Assembly: GCF_009177065.1 (NCBI RefSeq)
Contig: NZ_WEZF01000009.1
Span: forward strand, 124,001 to 188,000
Reading direction: 5' to 3'
Length of the DNA: 64,000 nt
Origin: Tautonia marina
Lineage (GTDB): Bacteria; Planctomycetota; Planctomycetia; Isosphaerales; Isosphaeraceae
The notes under the pieces are model-generated. The model was not told the DNA's origin and ran no database searches. It saw nothing but the letters and a program-made list of their open reading frames with translations. Made by a program: the position numbers and the translations under genes. Within the stretch, counting starts at the first letter, position 1. Each line of letters begins with the position of its first letter. Below, one piece after another: positions 36,887 to 45,760 of this stretch.

Positions 36887-38752
36887 ATGGACGCCAAGGA
36901 TATTCTTCGACTCTTGATCCAGAATCGCTTCTGGATCGTGCTCTTCATCGCCGCCATCCTCCCCGTCGTCGGCTATTTCGTCACGGCCGGCGCGGTCAAG
37001 GAACAAGCCGAAACCAAGGCCAACGAGATCAAGTCGGCGCAGCAAGGGGCCCAGTCGTACACGTCGGGAACGATGCCCAACGGCCAGTACGCGGACTACA
37101 CGCAGAAGAAGATCGCGCTGATCGAGAAGGATGTGAACGAGGCGCACCGTCGTCTTTACGAACGGCAGGCCCCCTTGCTCGACTGGCCCGAGGAAGTCGC
37201 TCCGCAACTGACCGAGTGGGGCCGTGACATTCCCGAAGACATCTCCGAGAACGAAACGCAGCGAGTCGCCTACTTCTACAGCCAGGTGTACGACGACTAC
37301 GCGAAGAACGTCTACGAAGTCGTCGACCCCTGGGATCCGATCGAGGGGGAAGGGATCGTCGAGGTTCCCCCGATGGAGTCGTTGCTTCAGACCGTCTCGT
37401 TCGACATCAACAACCTGCCTTCGATCGGCAAGATCTGGCAGTACCAGGAAAATCTCTGGGTTCGCCGCTCGATCCTCGAAGTCATTGCCGAGGTCAACCG
37501 CAAGGCCGGCGCGAAGGACTGGGAAACCGCCGCGATCAAACGACTGAACCGCCTCGAAGTGGGTAACCCCGCGGCCGTCGATCACCGGACCAGCGCCCTG
37601 GGCTTCGAGCTGAAAGATCCGCCCGAGGTCACGAAGGGAGGGCAGGCGATCGAGCCCGAAACCCCCGCCGCGACCGGCGGCATGCCTGGCATGATGGGTG
37701 GCTCTCAGGCCGATTCCATGCGAGGGATGGCCGGCGGCGGCGCGGCCGGCATGATGCCCGGCATGGAAGGGATGGAAGGGATGTCTGGCATGCCCGGCAT
37801 GATGGGTGGCATGGGCATGGGCGGCATGGGTGTTTCAAAGGGTGGCGGCCCGGTTCGCTTCCTCCAGGAGGAAGGTGTTGAGCTGTTCCGCGACTATCCG
37901 GCGTACGTTTCGGTTCTGATCGACCAGAACTCCATCCAGAACTTGCTGGTCGAGTTCGAGAACTCTCCGATGACCATGCGTGTTCTTGAGGCCAACTGGA
38001 CCCGCCCGAAGACCCGCGTTCAGCCCCCCGTTAAGGGCCAGGGCTTCTCCGGATACGCCGGCATGGGTGGCTTCGGCATGGGCATGGGCGGCGGTCTCTA
38101 CGGCATGGAAGGCATGATGCCCGGCATGATGGGCGGAATGCCCGGCATGATGGAAGGTATGGAAGGCTATGGCGGACAGATGAGCGGCATGATGCCTGGG
38201 ATGATGGGCGGCATGCCCGGCGAAATGGGCATGATGCCCGGCATGATGGGCGGCCGAGGAATGGGCGCCCCCGCCAACCAACCTCGTGCTCGCGTCAAAC
38301 GCGACCTGGCCGGAAAGAATAAGAAGGATAGTGAGGAGGAGGTCGATCCTGAGAAGGTGACCATCTTCGACCCGTATTACAACGTCGTCGAACTTCAAGT
38401 CTACGTGCAGGCCCGCTTCTATTACCCTCCCGCTCCGGAGGCTCCCACCGAATCGCTCAGTCCTGGCGAACAAGGGGCCGAGGACCTGACGACGGAGGAA
38501 CCGGCCGCCGGGCTGACGACCGACGAGTCGGCCGATCAACCGTTGTCCGAAACGGCGGTTCCCCCTGGCGATGCCCTTCCCGCCGAAGGGTCGGAGGATG
38601 TGCCGGCGGCGGTCGAGACGCCGGTTCTTGACGCCCCGGCTGATCCGGCAGCCAGCGAAGCACCCGAGCCAGGAACAACCGACGACACCCCGGCGCCTCC
38701 GGCCGACGAGTCGGCCATCCCGCCGGCTGATCCTGAGCCTTCACGCTTCTGA
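36887..38752 (+). CDS. Single-pass membrane protein with two Met/Gly-rich blocks, pilus-type cluster
   Basis: 621 residues. A short cytoplasmic start and one membrane helix (about 14-33) precede a charged, helical periplasmic stem (QAETKANEIKSAQQG). An ordered region follows to about 240. Met/Gly-rich blocks lie at 264-316 and 391-460 and flank a domain (FLQEEGVELFRDYPAYVSVLIDQNSI...MRVLEANWTRP) that looks like a small alpha/beta platform. The end is Pro/Ala/Glu-rich and disordered. Position directly after a PilM-PilN fusion and the one-helix topology suggest a PilO-like role, but sequence identity to PilO is not recognisable. The start has no strong ribosome site. Confidence 0.78.
   Translation: MDAKDILRLLIQNRFWIVLFIAAILPVVGYFVTAGAVKEQAETKANEIKSAQQGAQSYTSGTMPNGQYADYTQKKIALIEKDVNEAHRRLYERQAPLLDWPEEVAPQLTEWGRDIPEDISENETQRVAYFYSQVYDDYAKNVYEVVDPWDPIEGEGIVEVPPMESLLQTVSFDINNLPSIGKIWQYQENLWVRRSILEVIAEVNRKAGAKDWETAAIKRLNRLEVGNPAAVDHRTSALGFELKDPPEVTKGGQAIEPETPAATGGMPGMMGGSQADSMRGMAGGGAAGMMPGMEGMEGMSGMPGMMGGMGMGGMGVSKGGGPVRFLQEEGVELFRDYPAYVSVLIDQNSIQNLLVEFENSPMTMRVLEANWTRPKTRVQPPVKGQGFSGYAGMGGFGMGMGGGLYGMEGMMPGMMGGMPGMMEGMEGYGGQMSGMMPGMMGGMPGEMGMMPGMMGGRGMGAPANQPRARVKRDLAGKNKKDSEEEVDPEKVTIFDPYYNVVELQVYVQARFYYPPAPEAPTESLSPGEQGAEDLTTEEPAAGLTTDESADQPLSETAVPPGDALPAEGSEDVPAAVETPVLDAPADPAASEAPEPGTTDDTPAPPADESAIPPADPEPSRF
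37676..37834 (+). repeat. Met/Gly-rich coding repeat, second cluster protein (block 1)
   Basis: Encodes GMPGMMGGSQ..., MMPGMEGMEGMSGM and GMGMGGMG-type units (residues 264-316). Confidence 0.9.
38057..38266 (+). repeat. Met/Gly-rich coding repeat, second cluster protein (block 2)
   Basis: Encodes residues 391-460, including GMEGMMPGMMGGMPGMMEGM and GMMPGMMGGMPGEMGMM. The last unit, GGMPGEMGMM, also occurs almost unchanged in the PilM-PilN fusion, pointing to spread of the block between genes. Confidence 0.9.
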
Positions 38753-38977
38753 TCCATCAACCGATTGCTTGCGGATGGGATCGTGGTGCCACTCGGCTTC
38801 CGAGTCACGCGGTTCCCCTCTCGACCGATTGCGTCAGAGGGGAGGGCAGGACTTGTCCTCCTCCCCGACGCTCGGAACGGGTATGGGACAACCGAAGCAA
38901 TCCGACAGCTTCTTTCTCGAACACCTGACTCTTATCAACCGAACCCAGTCCGATCGGAATCCGAAGGAGCATGCCCA

Positions 38978-40999
38978 ATGGCCAACCCGACGGTGGACAA
39001 ACTCAAGACGCTCGCGCTGCGGTTCGCCGACAAGGTGGCCGTGGCCATCACCGCCGTGCTCTGTTTGGTGTTCGTCTTCCTTGCCGTAAGCAAGGAAACG
39101 ATCGACACGACTCCTGACCGGGTCAGCGAGATCGCCAATCAGGCGCAGCAAAACATCAATCGCCAGCAAGAAGAATCGGCCATCGTCTCGAAGATCGAAG
39201 AAGACGGCATGGTCCTTCAGGACTTCGGCCCGCAGGTCGCGGCTCGGGAGTCGACCAAGGTCGACGTCCGCCAGTTCGCACTAGCCCGAGCCTTCGTCAA
39301 GGCAGAGCCGGGCGCGGGCCTGATCCGAGACTCGGTCAACGATGCGCTGCTTGCCCCTTACGAGTTGATTGCCACCGCCGGACGGGGGGGAATGCCCTTC
39401 GCGGTTCGCGATGAGGCCGGGAACCTCGTCCCGCCCGATCCCGACGAAAAGAAATCGTCGATGTCCGGCATGGCCGCCATGTACGGCATGGGCGAGAGCA
39501 TGATGCCCGGTATGGGTAGCGGCGGCATGGGAGGCACAAGCAAGAAGAATGTTCGCCAGGAACAACTGGCCGAGCGCCAGGAAAATGTGAGCACCAAGAA
39601 GTCTCAGGCCGCGATTGCCGGTGCCGCCGGTCTGCCGATTCCGGAGGAAGAGGAGGACACATCGGCCTCAACCGCTCCGGTCGACTTCAAGACCGAGGTC
39701 CGGGGTCAGCGCTGGGTGGCCGTCGTCGGGTTGCTCAACAACAAGCAGTTCCGCGAGCGCTACGCCACCGCGTTGAAGGTTCCGGTCGAAAGCCCCGAAT
39801 CCCACCCCGACTACAAGCGGATCGAACTGAGCCGCCAGTCGTTTGACCCGGTGACCAGTGAGTGGTCCTCCTGGACCACGGTTGACCCCAACACCTTGAA
39901 CGACATGGTCGCCGACGTCGCTTTCGAGGAAGATCCGACGGTTGAACTCACCCCGGACCCCGTGCGACTCGACCCGATCGTCGCCTTCCTCCCCTACCTG
40001 TCTGCCGGCTACTGGGCCGGTGTCCATCATGCCCAACTCATCCCACCCGATAAGCTCCGCGAACTGCTCGCCGAAAAGGAGGAGCAGGAGGAGAACCTCC
40101 CGATGGGCGGCATGATGGGGATGATGGGGATGATGGGAGGCGGCCGAGGTGGAATGTCCGAAGCAGGTATGATGGAATCGATGATGGGTCCCGGCATGGG
40201 AGGTATGATGGGGGGCCGATCCGAAATGGGCATGATGGGCGAAATGGGCATGATGGGTGGCATGGGCATGATGGGCATGGGTATGGGCATGGGTCGCCCT
40301 GCCGGTGCCGGTCCAGAGCACATGACCGAGGAAGACATCGTCATGGTGCGGGGCCTTGACTATACGGTCGAGCCTGGAACGACCTATCGATATCGTGTTC
40401 GGGTTGTCGTGTCGAACCCCAATTTCAACCGAGAGGATGTGGCTCCCGGGGTCGATACTGCGGCTCGTGAGATCAGCGGTCCCTGGAGTGATCCGACCGA
40501 CATCGTTCGCGTTCCGGCGGATGTCTCGATCTTCGCCCTCAATCCGGCTCGGGGCGGATATAGCGAGGACACAGTCGTCTTCGACGTGGCCGCCTGGGAC
40601 GGGAACACCGGCTCTCTCGTCGTTTCAACCTTCCCGACGGCTCCCGGCGAGTTCGTCGGCCGCCCTGCTCAGCGAGAAGTGGCTGTCGAAGGGGAGGACA
40701 GACCCCAAAGCAAGGTGATCAATCTGCAAAGCCGCCAGCTCGTGCTCGACACGATGGGTGGGCAAACGCCGGTCCAGAACCTCGGGCTCCCCAGCACGTT
40801 TGAGCTGCCGGCGGTCGTGGCCGTGCTTCGGCCCGACGGAACGATCGCCTTGCACAACCAGTCGTCCGATGCCACGGACGAACAGCTCCTGTTCATGAGG
40901 GAGTCGTACCGGCTCTCGATCTCGAACGAGCTGAACAAGAAGAACCGCGGCAACGATATCGGCATGATGTACGGCGGCATGATGGGTGGGAGCTTCTGA
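38978..40999 (+). CDS. Single-pass membrane protein with Met/Gly-rich blocks and FN3-like domain, pilus-type cluster
   Basis: 673 residues from ATG 38978, which has AAGGAGC eight bases upstream; a longer frame to 38765 lacks support. One membrane helix (about 19-37) is followed by a helical stem (VSEIANQAQQNINRQQEE). Met/Gly-rich blocks are at 161-187, 376-440 and 662-672. Residues ~465-515 (GTTYRYRVRVVVSNPNFN, GPWSDPTDIVRVP) look like a fibronectin-III-type beta sandwich. The C-terminal region is beta-rich with a segment VINLQSRQLVLDTMGGQ. The topology suggests a periplasmic connector between the inner-membrane platform and the secretin, with PilP/GspC-like roles possible. It is the last gene of the cluster; a hairpin follows. 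Confidence 0.78.
   Translation: MANPTVDKLKTLALRFADKVAVAITAVLCLVFVFLAVSKETIDTTPDRVSEIANQAQQNINRQQEESAIVSKIEEDGMVLQDFGPQVAARESTKVDVRQFALARAFVKAEPGAGLIRDSVNDALLAPYELIATAGRGGMPFAVRDEAGNLVPPDPDEKKSSMSGMAAMYGMGESMMPGMGSGGMGGTSKKNVRQEQLAERQENVSTKKSQAAIAGAAGLPIPEEEEDTSASTAPVDFKTEVRGQRWVAVVGLLNNKQFRERYATALKVPVESPESHPDYKRIELSRQSFDPVTSEWSSWTTVDPNTLNDMVADVAFEEDPTVELTPDPVRLDPIVAFLPYLSAGYWAGVHHAQLIPPDKLRELLAEKEEQEENLPMGGMMGMMGMMGGGRGGMSEAGMMESMMGPGMGGMMGGRSEMGMMGEMGMMGGMGMMGMGMGMGRPAGAGPEHMTEEDIVMVRGLDYTVEPGTTYRYRVRVVVSNPNFNREDVAPGVDTAAREISGPWSDPTDIVRVPADVSIFALNPARGGYSEDTVVFDVAAWDGNTGSLVVSTFPTAPGEFVGRPAQREVAVEGEDRPQSKVINLQSRQLVLDTMGGQTPVQNLGLPSTFELPAVVAVLRPDGTIALHNQSSDATDEQLLFMRESYRLSISNELNKKNRGNDIGMMYGGMMGGSF
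40103..40297 (+). repeat. Met/Gly-rich coding repeat, third cluster protein
   Basis: Encodes residues 376-440, including GGMMGMMGMMGGGRGGM and MGMMGEMGMMGGMGMMGMGM. A smaller block lies at 39458-39538 and a short one at the C-terminus. Confidence 0.9.
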
Positions 41000-41032
41000 C
41001 CCGAGGATCGCTCACTGCATGCTCCTCTTGCT

Positions 41033-41063
41033 GGTCAAGGAGGCAACGATTGCCTCCTTGACC
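41033..41063. terminator. Perfect 14-bp hairpin between convergent genes
   Basis: GGTCAAGGAGGCAA (41033-41046) pairs perfectly with 41050-41063 across a three-base loop. It sits 34 bp after the pilus-type cluster and 120 bp beyond the convergent BtuF-like stop. There is no T-run on either side. Confidence 0.65.
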
Positions 41064-41182
41064 GCGCGATCGAACGGCTCGCCCTCGTGCCGAATCACCC
41101 ATCAGGGGAGAAGGCACTGGGGCGAGCCGTTTCTGATTCCAGGAGCGTCCGTCTTGAGACCGTTTCCAGGTCCGAAGACGAC

Positions 41183-42091
41183 TCAAACCTCAACGACCAG
41201 GCGTTCCCATCCGGAGGTCGGCGCCAGGTCCGAGCACGTTTCCGGATCGATGGCGGCGGCGGCAATGCGCAGGCTCGCTTCGAGGCGGGGGCCTGGCCTG
41301 GCAAAATAGGCGGAGCCATCGGCGATCGTCACCATTCCGTGACGGACGGCGGGCAACGTCTGCCAGCCGTCGAGCCGAGTGAGGGGGGCCACCTCCTGCC
41401 GAACCCGATCCAGCTCGAACCCGCAGGGAGCGATGAGAAGCACCTCGGGTTGAGCGGCCATGATGGTTTCCCAGTTCGTCCGGCGCGAGGCTTCGCCGTT
41501 CTGGGCCAGCAGCTCCCGACCTCCGGCCAGGGCGACCAACTCCGGGTTCCAGTGGCCCGAGGTAAAGGGGGGATCGGTCCACTCGACCATGATCGTCCCT
41601 GGCTGGGGCCGACCGGCCCGACGCTGGGCGATCTCTCGGGCCGTGGACTCGAAGCGGCCGATCAGCGTTTCGGCCTCGACCTCCGCATCGAGGAGACGCC
41701 CGACCCGCCGAAAGACCTCGAACACGCCGGCCAGATCGGTTGGATTGACACTCTCGACCCGAGGCCGGCTGGGCAGGATTTCGGCCACCTTGCGAACGGT
41801 CGCCTCATTGACCGCGCAGACGTCGCACTGGGTCTGGGTCAGGATCAGGTCGGGCTTGAGCGCTTCAAGCAAATCGCGATCGAGTTCATACAAGCTGCCG
41901 CCTTGCTCGGCGACCACCGCATCAATCTCGGCGCTGGTGCCGCCCGGATCGATCTTGCTGCGCGTCAGGTGAGGCAATCGGGCAAGGTGGGAAGGGAAGT
42001 CGCACTCGTGCGTCACGCCGACCAGCCATTCCCCGCGGCCAAGGTCGCAGACGAGTTCGGAGAGCGAGGGCAAGAGGCTGGCAATTCGCAT
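41183..42091 (-). CDS. BtuF-like cobalamin/metal-chelate binding protein
   Basis: 302 residues from ATG 42091, which has AAAGGAG upstream; a TTG-initiated extension to 42124 is less likely. MRIASLLPSLSELVCDLGRG, VGVTHECDFP, LKPDLILTQTQCDVCAVN and APCGFELDRV are typical of the BtuF-like periplasmic-binding family (helical backbone, two lobes). The start shows no signal peptide, as in many stand-alone cytoplasmic-looking members, and there is no permease or ATPase nearby. It might therefore act outside classical B12 import. Conserved Cys in TQTQCDVCAV could bind a metal or a corrinoid. Confidence 0.85.
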   Translation of the reverse strand: MRIASLLPSLSELVCDLGRGEWLVGVTHECDFPSHLARLPHLTRSKIDPGGTSAEIDAVVAEQGGSLYELDRDLLEALKPDLILTQTQCDVCAVNEATVRKVAEILPSRPRVESVNPTDLAGVFEVFRRVGRLLDAEVEAETLIGRFESTAREIAQRRAGRPQPGTIMVEWTDPPFTSGHWNPELVALAGGRELLAQNGEASRRTNWETIMAAQPEVLLIAPCGFELDRVRQEVAPLTRLDGWQTLPAVRHGMVTIADGSAYFARPGPRLEASLRIAAAAIDPETCSDLAPTSGWERLVVEV

Positions 42092-42129
42092 GAGCGCTCC
42101 TTTCACCGGTCGAGACGGCCGCAATCAAC

Positions 42130-43368
42130 TCAGGCCGGCGGTTGGATGTCGGTCTTCGGCCCAACGGCCACGAGGGTCATGGGCAAGAGGGGGTACTGCT
42201 CCAGGACGCGGCGAATCTCCTCCAGGCTGACTGCGGAATAGGAGAGGATTTCCTGCTCGATCGGCTGATAGGTTTGGCGGTAGGTCCAATCGTAGCCGAG
42301 CGGCATCAAGCGTCCCATAGGACGCTCCGAGCGAAGGACGAGCCGCGAGAGGATCTTGTTCTTCGCCCGATCCAGCTCCTCCGGGGTCGCCCCTTCGGCG
42401 GCGAACGTGCGATAGACCGAAACCATGCGTTCCAGATTTTCCTGGGCCGAGGGGGGATCGCAACTCAGGAGGGAATAGTAGGCTCCGGCTCCCTGGTAAT
42501 CCTGGAAACTCAGATCGGCGCCGTCGGCATGGCCGGGGTCGATCAGTTCCCAGTAGAGCCGCGATCCGGAGTGATCTCCGAGGATCGTCGCGATCAGGGA
42601 GGCGACATACCGATCGGGGCTCTCCAGGGCGGGAGCATCGGCGACGGCGATGACGGTTTCCTGATGGTCGTCCTTGCGGAGCAATCCTTGGGGCTGGCCG
42701 ACTCCGCGGTGCGGCAGCAGCTCTCGATCGGCGGAGGGTCCGGTCCAGGAACTGCAAAGCGAGCCCGCCAGATCGAGAACATTCGACCACTCGACATTTC
42801 CGGCGACGGCCAGCACCACATTCGGTGGGCCGTAGCGCTGGGCGAAGTAGGCTCGCATCTGATCGACCGTCAACGCCCCGATGGTGTCCACCGTTCCCAG
42901 CACACTTTTCCCGAGTGGGTGATGGTCGAAGTGAGCCGCCTTGGCGGCCTCGTAGGCGACCATCATCGGGTTGTCATCGTACATCTTGATTTCTTCGATG
43001 ATGACCTGCTTCTCGGTGTCGAAATCCTCGGCATCGAGCCTGGGTCGCATGATGTCGGCCAGGACGTCGAGCGCCTGGGGAAGGTACTCGGGGAGGCAGG
43101 AGACGTGATAGATCGTGTCCTCCTCGGAGGTCTGCGCGTTGTGCCGGGCACCGATCCGGTCGAAGTCGCGATTTACGGCCAGGGCATCGCGGCGGGCGGT
43201 CCCCTTGAACACCATGTGTTCCAGGAAGTGCGAAACGCCGGCCAGCTCGGGCGTTTCGTCTCGGCTTCCGGCTCGGACGAAGAACCCGGCCGCCGCGGAT
43301 CGCGCCCGTTCGTTCTGTTCGAGGATCACTTGCAGGCCGTTGGGAAGCGTCTCGTGGTAAAACGTCAC
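42130..43368 (-). CDS. M16B zinc peptidase, catalytic partner (HXXEH present)
   Basis: 412 residues from GTG 43368, which has GGAG six bases before it; a frame to 43488 exists but has no ribosome site. The inverted zinc motif HFLEH is at 47-51, with the downstream glutamate in TEKQVIIEEIKMYDD. The later half lacks the Arg-Tyr substrate motif seen in its neighbour (ELIDPGHADGADLSF in that place). M16B enzymes commonly work as pairs, one subunit holding zinc and the other Arg/Tyr. The gene is directly downstream of the inactive partner on the same strand. It degrades peptides, location unproven. Confidence 0.92.
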   Translation of the reverse strand: MTFYHETLPNGLQVILEQNERARSAAAGFFVRAGSRDETPELAGVSHFLEHMVFKGTARRDALAVNRDFDRIGARHNAQTSEEDTIYHVSCLPEYLPQALDVLADIMRPRLDAEDFDTEKQVIIEEIKMYDDNPMMVAYEAAKAAHFDHHPLGKSVLGTVDTIGALTVDQMRAYFAQRYGPPNVVLAVAGNVEWSNVLDLAGSLCSSWTGPSADRELLPHRGVGQPQGLLRKDDHQETVIAVADAPALESPDRYVASLIATILGDHSGSRLYWELIDPGHADGADLSFQDYQGAGAYYSLLSCDPPSAQENLERMVSVYRTFAAEGATPEELDRAKNKILSRLVLRSERPMGRLMPLGYDWTYRQTYQPIEQEILSYSAVSLEEIRRVLEQYPLLPMTLVAVGPKTDIQPPA

Positions 43369-43534
43369 GGTCAACTCCGAGAGATTGACAGGAAGCCACC
43401 GATCCGGGACCACTGCCGACTCAATTGTCCAGGGGCCAGGAACCTTTCCCGGCCGATCGGGAATCTCGCGAGCCGGCTCGGCTCGCACTGTGATGGGTCA
43501 AACGTCGTTGCGCTGAGTCTCGAACACGGTCGGA

Positions 43535-44770
43535 TCAGGGCAGGGTCAGCGGATCGGGGCCGAGGGTGAGGACGGTCATGGCGTCCAGTTCCATCCCGGC
43601 GGCGAAGGCACTCACATCGGCCGGGGTCAAGGCATCCAGCGCGGCGGAGACTTCATCGAGCGGGCGGACCCGTCCCAGGTGGAACCAGTCGGCCGCAAGG
43701 GAAGCCGACCGGCTCATGCTCGATTCCTGCTGCATGATCAAGGCGCTCTTCAAGCCCGCCCGCATCATGTCCAGCTCCTCGGCCTCGACCCCCTCGGCCG
43801 CCAGGCGTCGCAGCTCGTCGAGGGTGACGTCGAGCGTCTGCTGGGCGCGTTCGGGAGCGGTTCCGGCATAGCAGATCACCGCGGCGCGGTCCTTGTGGGC
43901 CTCGTACGAGGCGAAGACCGAGTAGCAGAGTCCGCGTTTCTCGCGAACCTCGGTGAACAGACGGGCCGAGGTGTAGCCGCCAAGGATCGCCGCAGTCGCT
44001 CGGGCCCGATAGTAGTCGGGGTGGGCTACCGCGACGGTCGGGAAGGCGAGGGCAATCTGGGTTTGCTGCGTTTCCTGGGAAATGTGATCGCGATGGGGAC
44101 CGGCCGGGCGTTCCTGAATCGCGATCTCGGCCCCTGGTTCCCAGTCGGCAAAGAGGCGGGCGACCTCGTCACGAAGCCTGTCCCAGTCAAATGCCCCCGC
44201 CACGCCGAGGATGGCGCGGTCGGGCCGGTAGGTCCGCTGATAGTGAGCGCGCAGGTCCTCGGGAGTGGCGGCCGTGATCCCCTCGACGGTGCCGATGGCC
44301 GAGCGGCCCCAGGGGTCGGCAAAGTGTCTCCGACGCAGCTCGGTGATGGTTTTCGAGCCCGGATCGTCTTCCAGGCTGCGGAGCGACTGGTAGCAGAGGG
44401 CTCGGATCGATTCGACCTCCTCGTCTTCGAATCGAGGTCGTCGGAGGACATCGGCGAAGATTTCGAGCGCGGGCAGGAGGTTTCGACCGAGGGCCGCGGC
44501 GGAGACGCTGGCGTGCAGGGTTTGGGCACCAACGGCGTGAGACACCCCCAGTTCGTCGAGCGCCCCGAGCAGTTCCCGGCTATCGCGCTCGCCGGCCCCC
44601 CGGGTGACCCACTCGCCGAGCATCGCCGCCACGCCGGGCCTGTCGGCCGGCTCGAAGGCCGCCCCCGCCGGAATCAACATGCTGAACGCCGCCGACTGAA
44701 CATGCGGCATCGGCTCGGCGAGCAGGATGAGTCCGTTGGGAAACTGGTGCTGACGCAACTCGGGGGTCAT
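43535..44770 (-). CDS. M16B peptidase-like partner (no zinc site; Arg/Tyr motif present)
   Basis: 411 residues from ATG 44770 (GAGGA seven bases upstream); an upstream extension to 44965 has poor protein character. Where the zinc motif should be, residues 50-54 read MLGEW. The substrate-binding C-terminal motif FTEVREKRGLCYSVFASY is intact. This is the complement of the neighbouring gene, so the two should form one active site as a heterodimer, as known for bacterial M16B pairs. The gene precedes the catalytic partner by about 165 bases on the same strand. Confidence 0.92.
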   Translation of the reverse strand: MTPELRQHQFPNGLILLAEPMPHVQSAAFSMLIPAGAAFEPADRPGVAAMLGEWVTRGAGERDSRELLGALDELGVSHAVGAQTLHASVSAAALGRNLLPALEIFADVLRRPRFEDEEVESIRALCYQSLRSLEDDPGSKTITELRRRHFADPWGRSAIGTVEGITAATPEDLRAHYQRTYRPDRAILGVAGAFDWDRLRDEVARLFADWEPGAEIAIQERPAGPHRDHISQETQQTQIALAFPTVAVAHPDYYRARATAAILGGYTSARLFTEVREKRGLCYSVFASYEAHKDRAAVICYAGTAPERAQQTLDVTLDELRRLAAEGVEAEELDMMRAGLKSALIMQQESSMSRSASLAADWFHLGRVRPLDEVSAALDALTPADVSAFAAGMELDAMTVLTLGPDPLTLP

Positions 44771-44957
44771 CGCGATTCCTCGGGCAGGAGGCAAGGGAAG
44801 CAAGAGGCGGGAGGCAACAGGGGAAGGCCGACCATCAACGGGCGGCAGGACACACGATTCCCCTTCACGCTCGGAGAGGCTGGGGCGAGGGCAGACCACG
44901 GTGAATCGAGGATCGGGCGTACGCCTGGCGAGGCGCCACGGACCAGGACCTAGGGGA

Positions 44958-45482
44958 TCAGCCATCGACGGCCTTGTACAGCGTTTTCACGCGGCGAAAG
45001 CCAAGCGATCGATACAGCCGAACGGCGTGAGCGTTCTCGGCCGTCACTTCGAGAAACGCGCGAGGGACGCCTTGCTCTCGAAAGCCCATCAAGGCCCGGC
45101 AGACGAGCCGGCCACCAAGCCCTCGGCCTCTCCAGGCGGGCAAGACGCCGACGTTCTGGATCGCGCCGAAGCCTTCTCGGTCAATCACTCCCTGAATGGT
45201 GGCCACGTAGCCGGCCGGCGCGGCAATGAGCCAGGTCGCTGCGGGCAGAAACCCCGGCTTGCGTCGAATCTCCCTCATCAGGCGACGGCATCCGGGAAGG
45301 TTGCTCAGGCAGGGAAAGACATGAGCGTCGATCTCGTCCCGAAAGCAAAGATACTTGACCTGAGCGTGAGCTTCCAGCAGCGACTCATCCCAGGGTTTCC
45401 ATTCGTAAGGAGCCGGCAACGAGGGCGGGTTGATCCCTGCCAGATCGATCTCCATGCGATACCGTTTGTAGTAAGTAATCAC
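44958..45482 (-). CDS. GNAT-family N-acetyltransferase
   Basis: 174 residues from GTG 45482 (GAGGG nine bases upstream), beginning VITYYKRYRMEIDL. I keep this start over the inner ATG at 45455 because YKR(Y/F)RMEIDL seems a shared feature of planctomycete members. The acetyl-CoA site NVGVLPAWRGRGLGGRLVCRAL and the end NAHAVRLYRSLGFRRVKTLY are clear. The substrate is unknown. It is the first gene of the minus-strand run that includes the M16 pair. Confidence 0.88.
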   Translation of the reverse strand: MITYYKRYRMEIDLAGINPPSLPAPYEWKPWDESLLEAHAQVKYLCFRDEIDAHVFPCLSNLPGCRRLMREIRRKPGFLPAATWLIAAPAGYVATIQGVIDREGFGAIQNVGVLPAWRGRGLGGRLVCRALMGFREQGVPRAFLEVTAENAHAVRLYRSLGFRRVKTLYKAVDG

Positions 45483-45760
45483 TCGGCATCGCCCTCGACT
45501 TCAATCGCACGCATGCTCGCAAACCGCACGACGTACTGTGAGCCAAGGTGATGCTCGATGCTCTGGTGTTTCGGGCAGGTGATGGCCATTGCGAGGGCCG
45601 ATCCGACATCGGAGACCAACGAGCGCTTGCGAGGTATTCTAGTCCCGATGCCGGAAACGGGTCAACGCGAGGCCCTCACGCGATCAGGAGAACCGATCGT
45701 CCGCCTCGACGACCACCCTCTTGCGACGGGATCGCCAACCGATTGAGGAGCCAAGTTGTG

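Noticed and set aside
36204-40297. Repetitive GGCATG-rich tracts considered as CRISPR or tandem DNA repeats
   Set aside because: The units are irregular, stay in the coding frame and have no spacers; they are coding low-complexity blocks.
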